From NCBI GenBank assembly GCA_008015505.1, contig SSFR01000001.1, forward strand, positions 124,001 to 188,000: a stretch of 64,000 bases of DNA, given 5' to 3'. Position 1 is the stretch's first letter. Each line of letters begins with the position of its first letter. The translations under genes were made by a program, and so were the position numbers. Under the pieces are notes generated by a model. That model was not told the DNA's origin and made no database searches. It saw only the letters and a list, made by a program, of their open reading frames with translations. This DNA comes from Pedobacter sp. GTDB lineage: Bacteria > Bacteroidota > Bacteroidia > Sphingobacteriales > Sphingobacteriaceae. Shown here in pieces: positions 36,604 through 48,000 of the stretch.

Positions 36604-38510
36604 CGTACAAATGCCTCCATTGCTTCATATTCCGCCAAGCCTAATCTATCGTATGCTTTAGCTGTCTCTCGAGTTCTCTCTTCAGCCCGAACCCAAAACT
36701 CTCGAGAATCATCCCCCGGAAATACTGGCCGATCTTTCTGAGACTGATGCTTAAAAATGGCAAAACGTTTTTTCTCCACTTCTTGAGGCGAAAGTGGAAC
36801 AGCCATTTCTATTTCATACGTTTCAAACTCATGCCATGCACCACGATACATCCATAGCCAGCAGTCTTGAGTCCATTTTTCTGTTTTTTGTAGGCGTTTC
36901 AAAGCATGTAGAATGATATCGAAACAACGCTTATGTGTCCCATGAGGATCCGCAAAATCACCCGCTGCAAATACCTGATGAGGCTTTATTTGTTGCAACA
37001 AGTCCATCGTCATACAAATATCATCTTCTAAATCAGCACTTCGTTTGATCTTGCCAACCTCATAAAAAGGCAGATTCATAAAATGAATATGATCATCAGA
37101 AAGCCCTGCAAAACGTGCCCCAGAAATAGCTTCACCTTTTCGAATTAAACCTTTTACTGTTTGTATCTCTCTCGTATCTACCTCATTAGGCTGCTTACCT
37201 TCTAAGAAGGTACGCATATCGTCATACACCGCATCTAATTTAGATGTATCCAGATCAAGGGTCTGGCTAAAATCTTTCACAAACTCAACGAAACGCAAGG
37301 CATCGTCATCCCAAACAGCTGTATTTCCTGATGTTTGATAAGCCACATGCACCTCATGTCCTTGATCAACCAAACGAATAAAAGTGCCTCCCATCGAAAT
37401 CACATCATCATCTGGATGGGGAGAAAAAATAATCACTCTCTTTTTATCGGGCATAGCACGCTCTGGTCGCTGGCTATCATCAGCGTTTCCCTTGCCTCCC
37501 GGCCAACCTGTAATAGTATGCTGAAGTTTGCTGAAGATGTCAATATTAATATGATAAACAGGACCTTTTTGGGTAGCCAATTGGGCCATACCGTGGTTAT
37601 TATAATCTTCCTCGGTTAGTTTCAACACAGGCTTTTTCACCGTACCAGCAAGCCAAATTACGGCCTTCTTGATCATCTGATCGTCCCAAGTACAATCTTT
37701 TACTAACCAAGGTGTATTAAATCGCGTTAGTTCAGATGCAGCATCCTCATCCAAAATAAATTCAACCTGGTCAGAAAGCTGTAAATAGGTTGCCGGAACA
37801 TCCGAAGAGATGTCGCCCTCAACTGCCTTTTTAATGATCGAGGCTTTCTTGGTATTCCAAGCCATCAGAATAACTTCTCGGGCCTTAAAAATAGTGCCAA
37901 TACCCATGGTGATTGCCTTGGTCGGCACATTGGCTTTGCCTCCAAAATCACGTGATGCATCCCGACGTGTCAAATCATCAAGGGTAACCAAACGTGTGCC
38001 TGAGTTAGGCGCAGATCCCGGTTCATTAAACCCGATATGTCCCGTACGCCCTATACCCAGTATTTGTAAATCGATACCCCCAAGTGCTGTGATCTGACGC
38101 TCATATTCCAAACAAAAAGCAGGAATATCTTTCAGAGCTAATGTCCCATCAGGAATATGCACATCGTTCATATCAATGTCGATATGGTCGAACAGATGTT
38201 GCTTCATAAAACTGACATAACTTTGTGCTGAAGCTGGTTTCATCGGATAGTACTCGTCTAAGTTAAACGTGATTACTTGTTTAAAGCTCAACCCTTCTTC
38301 TCGGTGCAACCGGACCAATTCTTGATATACACTAATGGGCGTTGCTCCAGTTGCCAAACCAAGTACTGTTTTTTCGTTATTCTTTTGTTTTCTGATAATT
38401 AAATCAGCAATACGACGGGCCACTTTTTTCGAGGCTACATGTTCATTGGAGTAAACCGTTACAGGTAGCTTTTCAAAACGTGTTTCTTCTAAAAGATTGA
38501 GACGGGCCAT
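36591..38510 (-). CDS. nagB: glucosamine-6-phosphate deaminase fused to PIG-L/LmbE deacetylase-like domain
   Basis: 639 aa. Residues about 1-265 are NagB: LATGATPISVYQEL, NLDEYYPM, GIGRTGHIGFNEPGS. It converts glucosamine-6-P to fructose-6-P and ammonia. From about 345 a PIG-L/LmbE-type N-deacetylase-like domain follows: IFSPHPDDDVISMGG (metal-binding HPDDD) and ADPHGTHKRC. The fusion is a known Bacteroidota form; the C-terminal domain may deacetylate a GlcNAc derivative to feed the N-terminal one, which is inference. A TACTTTTG box lies about 33 nt upstream of the ATG. Confidence 0.94.
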   Translation of the reverse strand: MARLNLLEETRFEKLPVTVYSNEHVASKKVARRIADLIIRKQKNNEKTVLGLATGATPISVYQELVRLHREEGLSFKQVITFNLDEYYPMKPASAQSYVSFMKQHLFDHIDIDMNDVHIPDGTLALKDIPAFCLEYERQITALGGIDLQILGIGRTGHIGFNEPGSAPNSGTRLVTLDDLTRRDASRDFGGKANVPTKAITMGIGTIFKAREVILMAWNTKKASIIKKAVEGDISSDVPATYLQLSDQVEFILDEDAASELTRFNTPWLVKDCTWDDQMIKKAVIWLAGTVKKPVLKLTEEDYNNHGMAQLATQKGPVYHINIDIFSKLQHTITGWPGGKGNADDSQRPERAMPDKKRVIIFSPHPDDDVISMGGTFIRLVDQGHEVHVAYQTSGNTAVWDDDALRFVEFVKDFSQTLDLDTSKLDAVYDDMRTFLEGKQPNEVDTREIQTVKGLIRKGEAISGARFAGLSDDHIHFMNLPFYEVGKIKRSADLEDDICMTMDLLQQIKPHQVFAAGDFADPHGTHKRCFDIILHALKRLQKTEKWTQDCWLWMYRGAWHEFETYEIEMAVPLSPQEVEKKRFAIFKHQSQKDRPVFPGDDSREFWVRAEERTRETAKAYDRLGLAEYEAMEAFVRYKF

Positions 38511-38603
38511 TTTAGATTAGAATTAAGATGTGCTTTATTTTGTCAAAAGTAAAAACTTTAAACAAGCTCTATATACCTTTGGCACTTGACTGTTTTCATC
38601 TTT

Positions 38604-39458
38604 ATGAAAAAATATTTTTCACTTGTACTTTTTGCACATACGCTATTTGCCATGCCTTTTGCCTTTATTGGCTTTTTTTTGGCCGTTACAAGCACACCAC
38701 ACCCATTTAGTTGGTACAAACTGATTTTGATGATTTTATGTATGATTTTTGCACGCAATGCAGCTATGGCGTTCAATCGTTATTTGGATCGGTATATTGA
38801 TGCTAAAAACCCACGAACAGCTAATCGCGATATTCCAACTGGGCGAATCTCCGCTAATGGTGCTTTGTTATTTACACTGGCTAATAGCCTCCTTCTAATC
38901 GGATGCACTGCATTAATTAATCGTTTGTGCTTTTATCTTTCACCCATTGCGCTAATGGTTGTATTGGGCTATAGCTATACTAAACGTTTTACACCATTAT
39001 GCCACCTGATTTTAGGTTTGGGTCTATCTCTTGCCCCAATTGGAGCCTACTTAGTGATTGCCGAACAATTTGCTTTGCCCCCCATCTTTTTTTCATTGAC
39101 CGTTTTATGCTGGGTAAGTGGATTTGATATTATTTATGCTTTACAAGACGAAGAATTTGATAAACAAAATAAACTTCAGTCAATCCCCGCATGGGTGGGT
39201 AAAAAGAAAGCACTACGGATTTCTAGCTTTTTACACGGTCTATCTGCCTTATTTATAATCTTGCCTCTGTTTTTTATCCCTTTGGGGACATTTTATGTTT
39301 GCGGCGTAGTACTTTTCATCATCTTATTGGTTTACCAACACTATTTAGTTGCACCAGACGATTTATCTCGAGTGAATCGTGCTTTTTTCACAACCAATGG
39401 AATCGCATCAGTCATATTTGCTTTGTTCTTTCTTTTGGATAACTATTTGAGATTATAA
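38604..39458 (+). CDS. UbiA-family polyprenyltransferase (MqnP/UbiA-like)
   Basis: 284 aa from the ATG at 38604. Eight to nine membrane helices and the two Asp-rich motifs: NRYLDRYIDAKNPRTANRDI and YALQDEEFDK. NPRTxxRxIPxG is characteristic of the 4-hydroxybenzoate/MqnP branch. As menG is in this window, a role in menaquinone prenylation (possibly the futalosine pathway MqnP) is the most likely one; MenA proper usually has a different first motif. A start 18 bp earlier is less likely because it is a weak TTG. Confidence 0.8.
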   Translation: MKKYFSLVLFAHTLFAMPFAFIGFFLAVTSTPHPFSWYKLILMILCMIFARNAAMAFNRYLDRYIDAKNPRTANRDIPTGRISANGALLFTLANSLLLIGCTALINRLCFYLSPIALMVVLGYSYTKRFTPLCHLILGLGLSLAPIGAYLVIAEQFALPPIFFSLTVLCWVSGFDIIYALQDEEFDKQNKLQSIPAWVGKKKALRISSFLHGLSALFIILPLFFIPLGTFYVCGVVLFIILLVYQHYLVAPDDLSRVNRAFFTTNGIASVIFALFFLLDNYLRL

Positions 39459-39481
39459 TCCATCCTTTTTCAAACCCATAA

Positions 39482-39943
39482 TTACTCAGAATCCCCCTCA
39501 TGGTGCTTCACAGCATGCATAATATGATCTGGCCATTTTTCTTTTTCCCCATGTGCCAACATTTCAGACTTTGATATTCCCATTTTCAATACTTCATTCT
39601 TGAAGTATCTTCCATTGTCCGTTACAATATTATATGTCTTAGAACCCGCTAACTTTGATTGTTCTAGATAAATCGTATTTCCATCTTTCGAATAAAACTT
39701 TACCCCGTCTACTAAACCATATTTCGTCTCAAACCGGCCCTTATAAAAATGGCCATTCCTCTTTAGTTGATTAGCTGGTGGTTGTTTTTTATCAGCTTGT
39801 TTTTCCCCTTTAAATCCGGCATTCCCAGAAGTAGAAACCATAGGTATCTTCTTCTCTATTGAAGGTTGCGTTACCTCTTTTTTACAAGCAGCCACCATAA
39901 TCAAAGCTGCTCTTAGTACAAATATTAAACTAGTTTTCACCAT
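39482..39943 (-). CDS. small lipoprotein L3 of the giant-protein block
   Basis: 153 aa. Lipobox VAAC (Cys20) followed by KKE. A basic, Gln/Lys-rich linker (GNAGFKGEKQADKKQPPANQ) leads to a compact domain: GVKFYSKDGNTIYLEQSKL, NIVTDNGRYFKNEVLK and KEKWPDHIMHAVKHHE. It is a paralogue of the lipoprotein at 44448: both share C-K-K-[ED], GNAG[FW]K, [IV]YLE and the WPxHI motif near the C-terminus. It lies downstream of the 1434-aa giant gene on the same strand after a 135 bp gap. Function unknown. Confidence 0.75.
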   Translation of the reverse strand: MVKTSLIFVLRAALIMVAACKKEVTQPSIEKKIPMVSTSGNAGFKGEKQADKKQPPANQLKRNGHFYKGRFETKYGLVDGVKFYSKDGNTIYLEQSKLAGSKTYNIVTDNGRYFKNEVLKMGISKSEMLAHGEKEKWPDHIMHAVKHHEGDSE

Positions 39944-40078
39944 TTGATTTATCTATAAAGTAAAAGGCTTGAGACAATATCATTTTAACTAGCCACAATA
40001 GATACAAAAAACAAAACTTCCCATTCGAGTGATTTATTACAATACCGATATTCTAATAGCCATTAAAAACAAAATATC

Positions 40079-43000
40079 TTACTCTTTCTCAAATTTTTGT
40101 TGGATGACATGCCCACTGGGGCATACCATACGCAAAACATAGAAGCCCTTGCTCAGATTTTTATGAATAGTGATCACCTCATTGGTCGAGCTAATTATTC
40201 TTTTTTCCAATAACTCTTGCTTACCAGACAAAAGGTTAACCAAATCAATTTGAGCTTCCCCCAAGGCAGCATTCTTAACGGAAAATATAATCTGGTCTCC
40301 CAAAATAGGAGTAGGGTGAATCAACAAAGTTGGTACAATATAAGTGGTCGGTGTATTATTCAGCTTTTTACTATCAACACCAATAAACCCAGAAAAAGAA
40401 CTTACAGTGGTCTGATTTGATATTGATAAAGCTTTAGGAGCACAGCCTAAAAACTCTTTCTCAAGAAAAGATTTTCCCCATGCTCTTGAATCGGTCGTAC
40501 ATCTTGCAAATACACGAACTATATAAACATCACCCTTGTAAAATGTTTTATCAGCAATAACATATCGTAAAGAAGCCCCAGGCGGCCTAGAAAGCGTAAT
40601 CCTGTAATATAATCCATTATCCCACGATTGGCCTTTTTCTATAATCTTCATCAAATATTGATCATGTAAGAAATCGCTTTCCCATTCAAGGGTTAATTGG
40701 TTCTGATCATTAAAATAAGATTCAATTTGGTCACCATCTTCGTCAATAGGCGGGCATGAGGTCTGAACCTCGCCCATGGTTTTCGACTCGCCAAGACTAC
40801 TAACTGTTCCCGATTCACTAAAGTTAAAAGCCTTAACTGTTTCTATCCCTCTCATACCATTACACTGAGGAGTAACTTTAAATAAAAATGAACCACTTCC
40901 TGAAGTATAAACAAAGCTTGGAATTGGCCTTAACACATCAAATGGGTTAGTTTTCCCAGGGCCAGGAGATAGCCGTTGACGTGCATCAACAAGCCCTTCT
41001 TTCTGATCAGCATACTCCAGATAATAGCCTGAAGTATTATCCCCACCATCCCACGTAATTATATAAGAATTTACAGAATCCTGAACTTTGGTCGCTGTGA
41101 TACTACCAATATCTACCCGGCACTGTCCCCTGGCATAAGTAAATTTTATTGTATCAGAATAAGCTGACCATGCTGAAGTGACACCACATTTCAGTCGAAA
41201 CCGAGCTTTATAGGTACTGGATATCGCATAAGGGGTGCGTGCGTCTTCAAATACCACCTCTGATAGAGGCTGATTATGGCTAGGATTATAAATTCTCGGA
41301 ATGGAATAAAGAAAAGACCTATCTTCCCAATTTTTATCCTCCTTTTGAATTTGAAACTGAAATTCAGTTGCACTCGCCGGCGCGTTCCATGAGAACCTAG
41401 AAGCAACTCTACCAAGATCCGAAGTAATAAATTGATGATGAGGTTTATCATTAATAGGGCTCGCACAGTCTTCAGGATGAGTTTCACAAACAAAAATTTC
41501 ATGGTATGGAACTTCAAAATTTATTGGCACTATTGAAACCTCATCAGCAACTTCAATGCGATTTAACGAGAAGGATTTATGTTGATCTAAATAGTCACTT
41601 ATAGTATTATAAATTTTCGATAGATTGGCTTTTTCAATCTGTTCAAACATATTCACATAACGATTTAATCTTCCTTGACGTTTACTGGTTAAATTTTGAG
41701 GTTTAAATTGATCCGTTTCCATAATCAATTGAATACACTCTTTTATAGTTATAGGTTTCTTTCCTACCAATGAAGTAAAATGGTTATAATCAACATAGTT
41801 TTCTATAAGAGCCATTTGATCACTGTCTAAAGAACAAGCAATGAATGGTTCGATATAAGCATACACTTTTTGGAAATAGGGAACAAGCGCCCCAATTTGT
41901 CTTATATTCTCTTTATGACGGCTCAGTTTATTAAAATTATCTGTTTGTGTAAATGACGATCCTTTCCATGAGTTACTATTCCAACTAACTGAATGATTAT
42001 ACATTTTACTTGTATTAATTATCGAACTAATACTTTGAGAAGCTCTTTGAGCATAACTTGCTGAAGTACTCGCCATCAGCTTTGGAAAATCAAACCTAAC
42101 CTCAACAAACTTATCTTGCCCCTCCGTCCTGCTACGTTCATCAGTGGAAGAAGAGCTATCTTGGTTTTGATCTACATGCCCACTATCCCGACTATTTCCC
42201 CTTGAGTGTTGGTTACTATTAGAGTTACTATTAGACTCTTCTTGCTCGATATCCGTTTGCAATGATTCATTATAACGTAATATCCTGTTTTTTCCCAGTC
42301 TATATTGAGAGATCGTGGTAAGTTTAAAGGGATTATTTTTTTTCAAAGGAATCCAAAAGTATACTGACTCCGCCGAGGACCTGTAATCATCAATCTTATT
42401 TATCGAGATATACTTTGTTATATTTTTCTTTCTTTCAGTACCATTTATAGCCAATTTACACTTGACAAAAAAACCACTTAACGCTTGATCTGATACCGCT
42501 TTTATTCTTTTTATTGAATCGAAATCAACAAAGCCATTCTTAACTACGATTTTAGGCGTTGGAGGAAACTTGAATACGTTATAATTTACTTCCTGGATTT
42601 CATATTTGCCACTTTTGAGGAATATGTCTAGAACTGCTTTACTATCTAAAAATGCAACCCCTATCCTGAATTGCTTGGGCTCCTCAACCTCAAGACTTGT
42701 TCTGGTTTTAATCACAAATGAAACTTCATCTCTAATACCATTAACTACTACTGTAGATGGCCCCGTGATTAACTCAGATCCAGGCCCTGTATAAGAAAGC
42801 TGAAGTATTGTCCTGGTTAATGCTGTTAATTTGGAATACTTAGGGTCAAACTTTAATGTGATTGTTAACGAACCACCTGTCATCATCGACAAACTATCAG
42901 CACTCAATGCTATATTTTCCCCACTTATTAAAGAGCCAGATGAATGCGGAATAAATCTAAGTTCTGAGCTAGACGCTATCCACTCACTATTCGTGCCACA

Positions 43001-44383
43001 CTTATGGGAAATCCTAGCCACATACGCTGACCTTAAATTATAACTGCTCTTGGTATCCTTAACAAACCCGCTGGAATGCCACCGCTCAATAGGTCTAGAA
43101 ATTGTTTGAGAAGTACTACCTATTGAATTCCAAGACTCCCCTTCTTTTTTTATCTCCAATAAAAAATCAGTAGCACTTACTGGAGCATCCCAAGAAAACT
43201 GTGGATAACCATCACTTGAAAAAGTTTGTTCCATTGGTTTTGTAATAACAGAACAATCAACCGGTCGATTAACCCCAGGTACTATAATTGGATTGTTATA
43301 ATTTATTTCACAGTTAAGCAAAGCAAGAGCACATTCATTGATTCGAACATTTCTTACCTGATTACCAAGAAAACCCTTTGTTATACTATCATAGCTCTCT
43401 AAAAGATCTTTATTCACTTTCAATACATCAGGAAATTTTTTTATGTACCAATAAAAGAAGTCTTTATCATATTTTATTTTGTCTACAAAATAACCTTCCT
43501 CATTTTTTACATAAAAAATGTGAGCGATAAAGTGTTCTATACTTGATCTATAGCCATAGCCCTGATTGTATCTGTAACAGAACTCAGGATCATTTTTATG
43601 ATCATAATCAATATACTCTCCAATGTCTATGGGCTGATTTGTACCGGGTAACACACCTAGCGTATAGCTTACCTTCGGACTCACGATCGCATAATCTTTT
43701 ACAAAACCTGGTGTATTGGGGCCTTGTACTATTAAAGAATGCGTAACTACTTCACTTTTTTTAGCAATACCATTGGGTTCTGCCTCCGTAGATTTGAAAC
43801 CGAAGAACTCAGCATTTTTCAGTTTCGAATCTAGTCCGGGGCTACTTGCCGCATAAAGACCCCTGATGTCCAACTGTTGAAGTTTGGCTTTAAGGAGATC
43901 CTCTCCAGCAATACGATATCCACTTTTTTGTTTATTCGCCTCATTCAGCTCCGACAGATTTAAAGTATATCCAGATACCAGTTGAACATTTCTTATTACT
44001 GATTGATTATAACCTACACTTACCTCATCTAGCTTGGTATATGCTGCTGTAGCCGTATAACGTAGTGGATTATCTTTTTTTAATGGGATCCACAAATACA
44101 ACGAATCGGGAACAGTGCACGTAACCCAGTTACCAAAAAAGCCACTATCTATCTCCCTGCTTAATCTGCACAAAATCCAAAACCCTGATACCCTTTCAAC
44201 TGCTTGCGATTTTTTCTTTAAAGCCAAATTTGAATCAAATCCGACGCCTATTTTAGGTAATTCCGGCAAGGCCAAAAAACCATCTGTTAAAATAGATTGT
44301 GCTTGTACATTTATAATGCTTGCACAGAATAATAGACTACATAAAAGGACTAAGAGTAGTCTTTTGGTAAAAGATATTTTCAT
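40079..44383 (-). CDS. giant T9SS-sorted modular surface protein G2 (1434 aa)
   Basis: Signal peptide (ends VQAQ). Two copies of an unnamed module marked by WIPLKK (residues about 98-103 and 676-681): a beta-rich start (LPELPKIGV / FPPTPKIVV), a CKL-type strand, WIPLKK, then a coiled, Ser/Asn/Gln-rich part and a helical QGPNTPGFVKDY / QIGALVPYFQKVY part with YVDYN/IDYDH. Fibronectin III-like modules follow each copy (FSWDAPVSATDF, HKCGTNSEW; FSWNAPASATEF, LKCGVTSAW), with a Calx-beta-like module in between. A C-terminal type A sorting domain (LLIHPTPILGDQ, LSKGFYVLRMVCPSG) implies secretion by T9SS. Function unknown; adhesion is possible. Confidence 0.85.
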   Translation of the reverse strand: MKISFTKRLLLVLLCSLLFCASIINVQAQSILTDGFLALPELPKIGVGFDSNLALKKKSQAVERVSGFWILCRLSREIDSGFFGNWVTCTVPDSLYLWIPLKKDNPLRYTATAAYTKLDEVSVGYNQSVIRNVQLVSGYTLNLSELNEANKQKSGYRIAGEDLLKAKLQQLDIRGLYAASSPGLDSKLKNAEFFGFKSTEAEPNGIAKKSEVVTHSLIVQGPNTPGFVKDYAIVSPKVSYTLGVLPGTNQPIDIGEYIDYDHKNDPEFCYRYNQGYGYRSSIEHFIAHIFYVKNEEGYFVDKIKYDKDFFYWYIKKFPDVLKVNKDLLESYDSITKGFLGNQVRNVRINECALALLNCEINYNNPIIVPGVNRPVDCSVITKPMEQTFSSDGYPQFSWDAPVSATDFLLEIKKEGESWNSIGSTSQTISRPIERWHSSGFVKDTKSSYNLRSAYVARISHKCGTNSEWIASSSELRFIPHSSGSLISGENIALSADSLSMMTGGSLTITLKFDPKYSKLTALTRTILQLSYTGPGSELITGPSTVVVNGIRDEVSFVIKTRTSLEVEEPKQFRIGVAFLDSKAVLDIFLKSGKYEIQEVNYNVFKFPPTPKIVVKNGFVDFDSIKRIKAVSDQALSGFFVKCKLAINGTERKKNITKYISINKIDDYRSSAESVYFWIPLKKNNPFKLTTISQYRLGKNRILRYNESLQTDIEQEESNSNSNSNQHSRGNSRDSGHVDQNQDSSSSTDERSRTEGQDKFVEVRFDFPKLMASTSASYAQRASQSISSIINTSKMYNHSVSWNSNSWKGSSFTQTDNFNKLSRHKENIRQIGALVPYFQKVYAYIEPFIACSLDSDQMALIENYVDYNHFTSLVGKKPITIKECIQLIMETDQFKPQNLTSKRQGRLNRYVNMFEQIEKANLSKIYNTISDYLDQHKSFSLNRIEVADEVSIVPINFEVPYHEIFVCETHPEDCASPINDKPHHQFITSDLGRVASRFSWNAPASATEFQFQIQKEDKNWEDRSFLYSIPRIYNPSHNQPLSEVVFEDARTPYAISSTYKARFRLKCGVTSAWSAYSDTIKFTYARGQCRVDIGSITATKVQDSVNSYIITWDGGDNTSGYYLEYADQKEGLVDARQRLSPGPGKTNPFDVLRPIPSFVYTSGSGSFLFKVTPQCNGMRGIETVKAFNFSESGTVSSLGESKTMGEVQTSCPPIDEDGDQIESYFNDQNQLTLEWESDFLHDQYLMKIIEKGQSWDNGLYYRITLSRPPGASLRYVIADKTFYKGDVYIVRVFARCTTDSRAWGKSFLEKEFLGCAPKALSISNQTTVSSFSGFIGVDSKKLNNTPTTYIVPTLLIHPTPILGDQIIFSVKNAALGEAQIDLVNLLSGKQELLEKRIISSTNEVITIHKNLSKGFYVLRMVCPSGHVIQQKFEKE

Positions 44384-44447
44384 AAATTTTTTCGATTACT
44401 TCACCATCAATAATGAAGCTAAAAATGACCAGTAAAGTCCATTACAA

Positions 44448-44930
44448 CTAGTAATAATCCTCATTGTTAAGATCTCGCTGTATATGAGCAGGCCAATGAT
44501 CGGTTCTTGACTTTTCAACCATTTCTCTTGAGGACCAGCTTTTCATAGTATCTACAAATTGGCCATTCTTATCTAGTATGACCCCGTTATATTTTCCTGA
44601 GTCCAATTTCTCAAGATAAACTCTTTGACCATTTTGTTGTTGAAATACCTTGCCGTCAAGGATACCTCTATTTATCACATCATAGACCTCATCACTGGCT
44701 AACTTGCCTCCTTTAGGACCAGAAGGCTTATTCACATTTTGGTTCCTATTGGTTTTACCTTGCTGGTTGGTTGTTGGTTTCTGGTTCTTCCAGCCCGCAT
44801 TACCGACTAAATACATTGTGGCTGCTGTATTTTGTGTTATAACAGGCTCCACAATAGCGTCTTTTTTACACCCCATATTTACGAGCGTAACAAGTGCCAT
44901 ACCCAATACAAACTTTAAATTGCTTTTCAT
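44448..44930 (-). CDS. small lipoprotein L2 of the giant-protein block
   Basis: 160 aa. Lipobox VNMGC (Cys21) followed by KKD. A linker with Asn/Gln/Lys (NQQGKTNRNQNVNKPSG) and a compact end domain: DGKVFQQQNGQRVYLEKLD, GVILDKNGQFVDTMKSW and DHWPAHIQRDLNN. Paralogue of the lipoprotein at 39482. It lies between the two giant genes, 64 bp before G2 starts and 145 bp after G1 stops, so G1-L2-G2 can form one transcript. Confidence 0.75.
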   Translation of the reverse strand: MKSNLKFVLGMALVTLVNMGCKKDAIVEPVITQNTAATMYLVGNAGWKNQKPTTNQQGKTNRNQNVNKPSGPKGGKLASDEVYDVINRGILDGKVFQQQNGQRVYLEKLDSGKYNGVILDKNGQFVDTMKSWSSREMVEKSRTDHWPAHIQRDLNNEDYY

Positions 44931-45075
44931 CTCTTAATTGGTTTAGTTTTTAGGACATGAACGACAAGTAATCTTTAATTGTATTTATGAAGAGTTAAAT
45001 TTCTACAGCCATTATAAAATTAAAGGGTTTTAGAAGCCGATTACTCCACATCTTTAATCCGCCTTAGTAGATAAG

Positions 45076-48000
45076 TTATTCTTTAATCAGTTGTTTAGTT
45101 AATCGACATTGGTCATCTAATACTACCTCCAATATATATTGCCCCTGTAATAGACTCTCGTTAATAACTACTGATTCTCCTTTTTGAATAATATGAGGCC
45201 ATTTTTTGGAATACACTACCCTTCCTGTATTAACATTATGGACTTGAATAAGTGCTTTTCCTTTCTCTATTGGCTTTTCTATATTCTTAATTGAAAAGCA
45301 GATATAATTACTCACGGGGTTTGGAGCAATAAGTAGCTCCGGTGAAAGTCTAGCACTTTCCGTTTCCGAAGATGCTGAGGCACTGGTCGATAAACTATGA
45401 TCAACCATTGAAAGAGAGGCTTCGATTGGTCGCTCAGGTCCATTATTAGTATTCCTTTGCGGATCGTTTATCGATGTCACACTAAAACTTTCCCATACAG
45501 TAAGTGGACACCAAGTACCTGGATTCTCTCTACATCTAACTAGTACTCGAGCTTCATAAGAACCAACACCATAGGGGATACTATCATTATATATCTGTGT
45601 TAGATCCTCCGGATCGATATTAGACTCAAATTGAATATTGGGATTAGTTCTAAATATTTTTTTTGAGCTTTTTTTTCTAACATCTATTTTATAAAAAATA
45701 GAATTAACCCCCTGTTCCCATTCAAACTCAGCTTTATTTTCATGATCAATATTGATTGTCAGAGAACTGGTAGCCGATGCACATACCCTTCCCCCTACAT
45801 GATCAAATTCAAATGGTACATCTCCAAAGGGGTAGTCTATTCCTCCACTAAAAACGGTGTTTCCTTTACCGAGACTAATACTATTCCCCAGAGAGAAAGG
45901 GAAATTTCCACCACCACCAACTGAGCTATTTCCAACACCACTACTTTTACAATATGTTACTAATCGAAATACATACTTGCTTGCTCTATCGTAATTTGTA
46001 AATACATCCACAACTTCTGATGGAAGAGGAACACCTGGATCTTTAGTCACCGTCACGGCAAGTATTCCCTTTTCACTAGACCAAGACTCCCCTGTTTTTT
46101 TAATTAGGATAACTACTTTCTCAGTTACAGGACTTACTTTCCAAGAAAATACAGGATTCTGATCCTGATTAATACGTACTGTTGGCTTTTCCAAAACAGC
46201 CGGACAAACAGGGAAAGTCCCGCTTTCTGTCATTGGTCCTTTATGGTTATGGCAAACAGCACTAACCCTGATCCGAAAATCCTCACCACTTCGATGAATA
46301 AATGTAGTTCCCTTTGGACCATTATATCTCTTTTCATCAAAAGGGTGCCCTTGTCCAAAAGCATTTATACGCACTCTAGCTTCTTCAAAGGTCTCACTTG
46401 TGGTAGCATATTGGACATTATAGCCCTGGGCACCCGGAACAGGATCCCATGTGATAACATAGCTACCATCTGCTTGCTGCTCTCCCTTAATATTATTTAC
46501 CGAATACGTCGATTTAGGCAATGGGACAAATGTTACTATAGGAGAATACTGTGATAACCATTCACCAGATGCCCCACATTTCACTTGAATACGGGCTTCA
46601 TACACTTCATCAATACCATATGCAGATTTATCATCCTTATAAATCGGTGGGGTTGGCTCATTTTGACTGTTATAGGTTCGCATAATCACTTCATTAAGAA
46701 TCAATGTTGTCCAATCACCCCCTTTCTTCTGAACCTGCAGCTTAAACTCAGTTGCACTTGACGATGCTTCCCATGTAAATGATGGCTCACCACTCCCAAT
46801 ACTAACTGTGGGAGTTATTGCAATTGAAGTACAACTTATAGGATAAGTCTCACAGAGAAATACAGCACCATAAGGAGCTCTAAAATCAGTGATATTAAAA
46901 GAATAGCTATCCACTTCAATACTATTTAACGTATACGCAGTAACAGATTTATTTTTTTTGATATCATCATAAATATTTGAAAGTGATTTATTTACAGTTA
47001 CAACCTGCGGATACTTCACCAAATAATGATTCAACGTTTCATTAATATGATTAGGAGCAGGTGGCCTCATAATTTCCTGAACATATTCTTTTATATTCTT
47101 AGGTCTGACAGATCCTAAAAAATCCATACCATCGTAATCAATATATTTCTCGATACTTTCCAGTTTTAACTCTGAGTCTTCATCACTTGGATCAATCAAT
47201 GCGTACGTGACCGAGGGTTGTACAAAGCCATACACTTTTACAAAATGTGGAACCAACGGACCTATTTTACTGATGTTACTACTATGCTGAACGGCTACAT
47301 CACTGCCCTCACTCTCTGTGAATGTTTGTCCTTGCCTGTTATTAACGCGATATCCAAGTTTACTATCCATCCATGCTCTAGCAATACTGCTATTAAAATG
47401 AGTAATGGATTTAGTTTGATTTCTATGATTATTCCTCGAGGAGTTTGTCCAAAAATCCCCACTAAAAGGGACTCCATAGCCAGGGAAATTAAAATTTATT
47501 GCCGTTCCTGTAACCTGTCCTCCGGATTTCCCCTCATTGATCTCATCCAGCATAGAAATTGAACTAGTTGTCAAGCGCTCACCTCCAGACCCATTTTCTC
47601 TATGGATTTCTTGAAACTGTTCATCAAATCGATTATTGGACGTCTGATAATTTGTTCTAGTGCTGTATGAATTTTGCACATTCAAGCCCTCTTGATATCT
47701 TAAAACATCTGTATTGCCTAGCTTATATTCACACGCTGCACGATACCTAAATGAATTGGTGTTTTTTAGTGGGACCCAGAAATATATTGGTTTGACATCA
47801 ACAGCATAACCATATAGTCCATCAGTGGATAAATACTTGTGCATCGTTTGTCCATCTTTAGTAAACCTGGCTTTCAGCTTACACTCCACAAAAACTCCAT
47901 CCGGTACTTTTTTAGACATGGAAACTATCCTCTCTCTAGAAGTAAGCTCAACCATATTTTTTTCAAAATGTAACTTGGGTAACTCGGGGAAAGCAAGCTC

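Noticed and set aside
47218-47562. 114-aa plus-strand open frame within G1
   Set aside because: It is an antisense shadow of a long coding sequence with no independent support.
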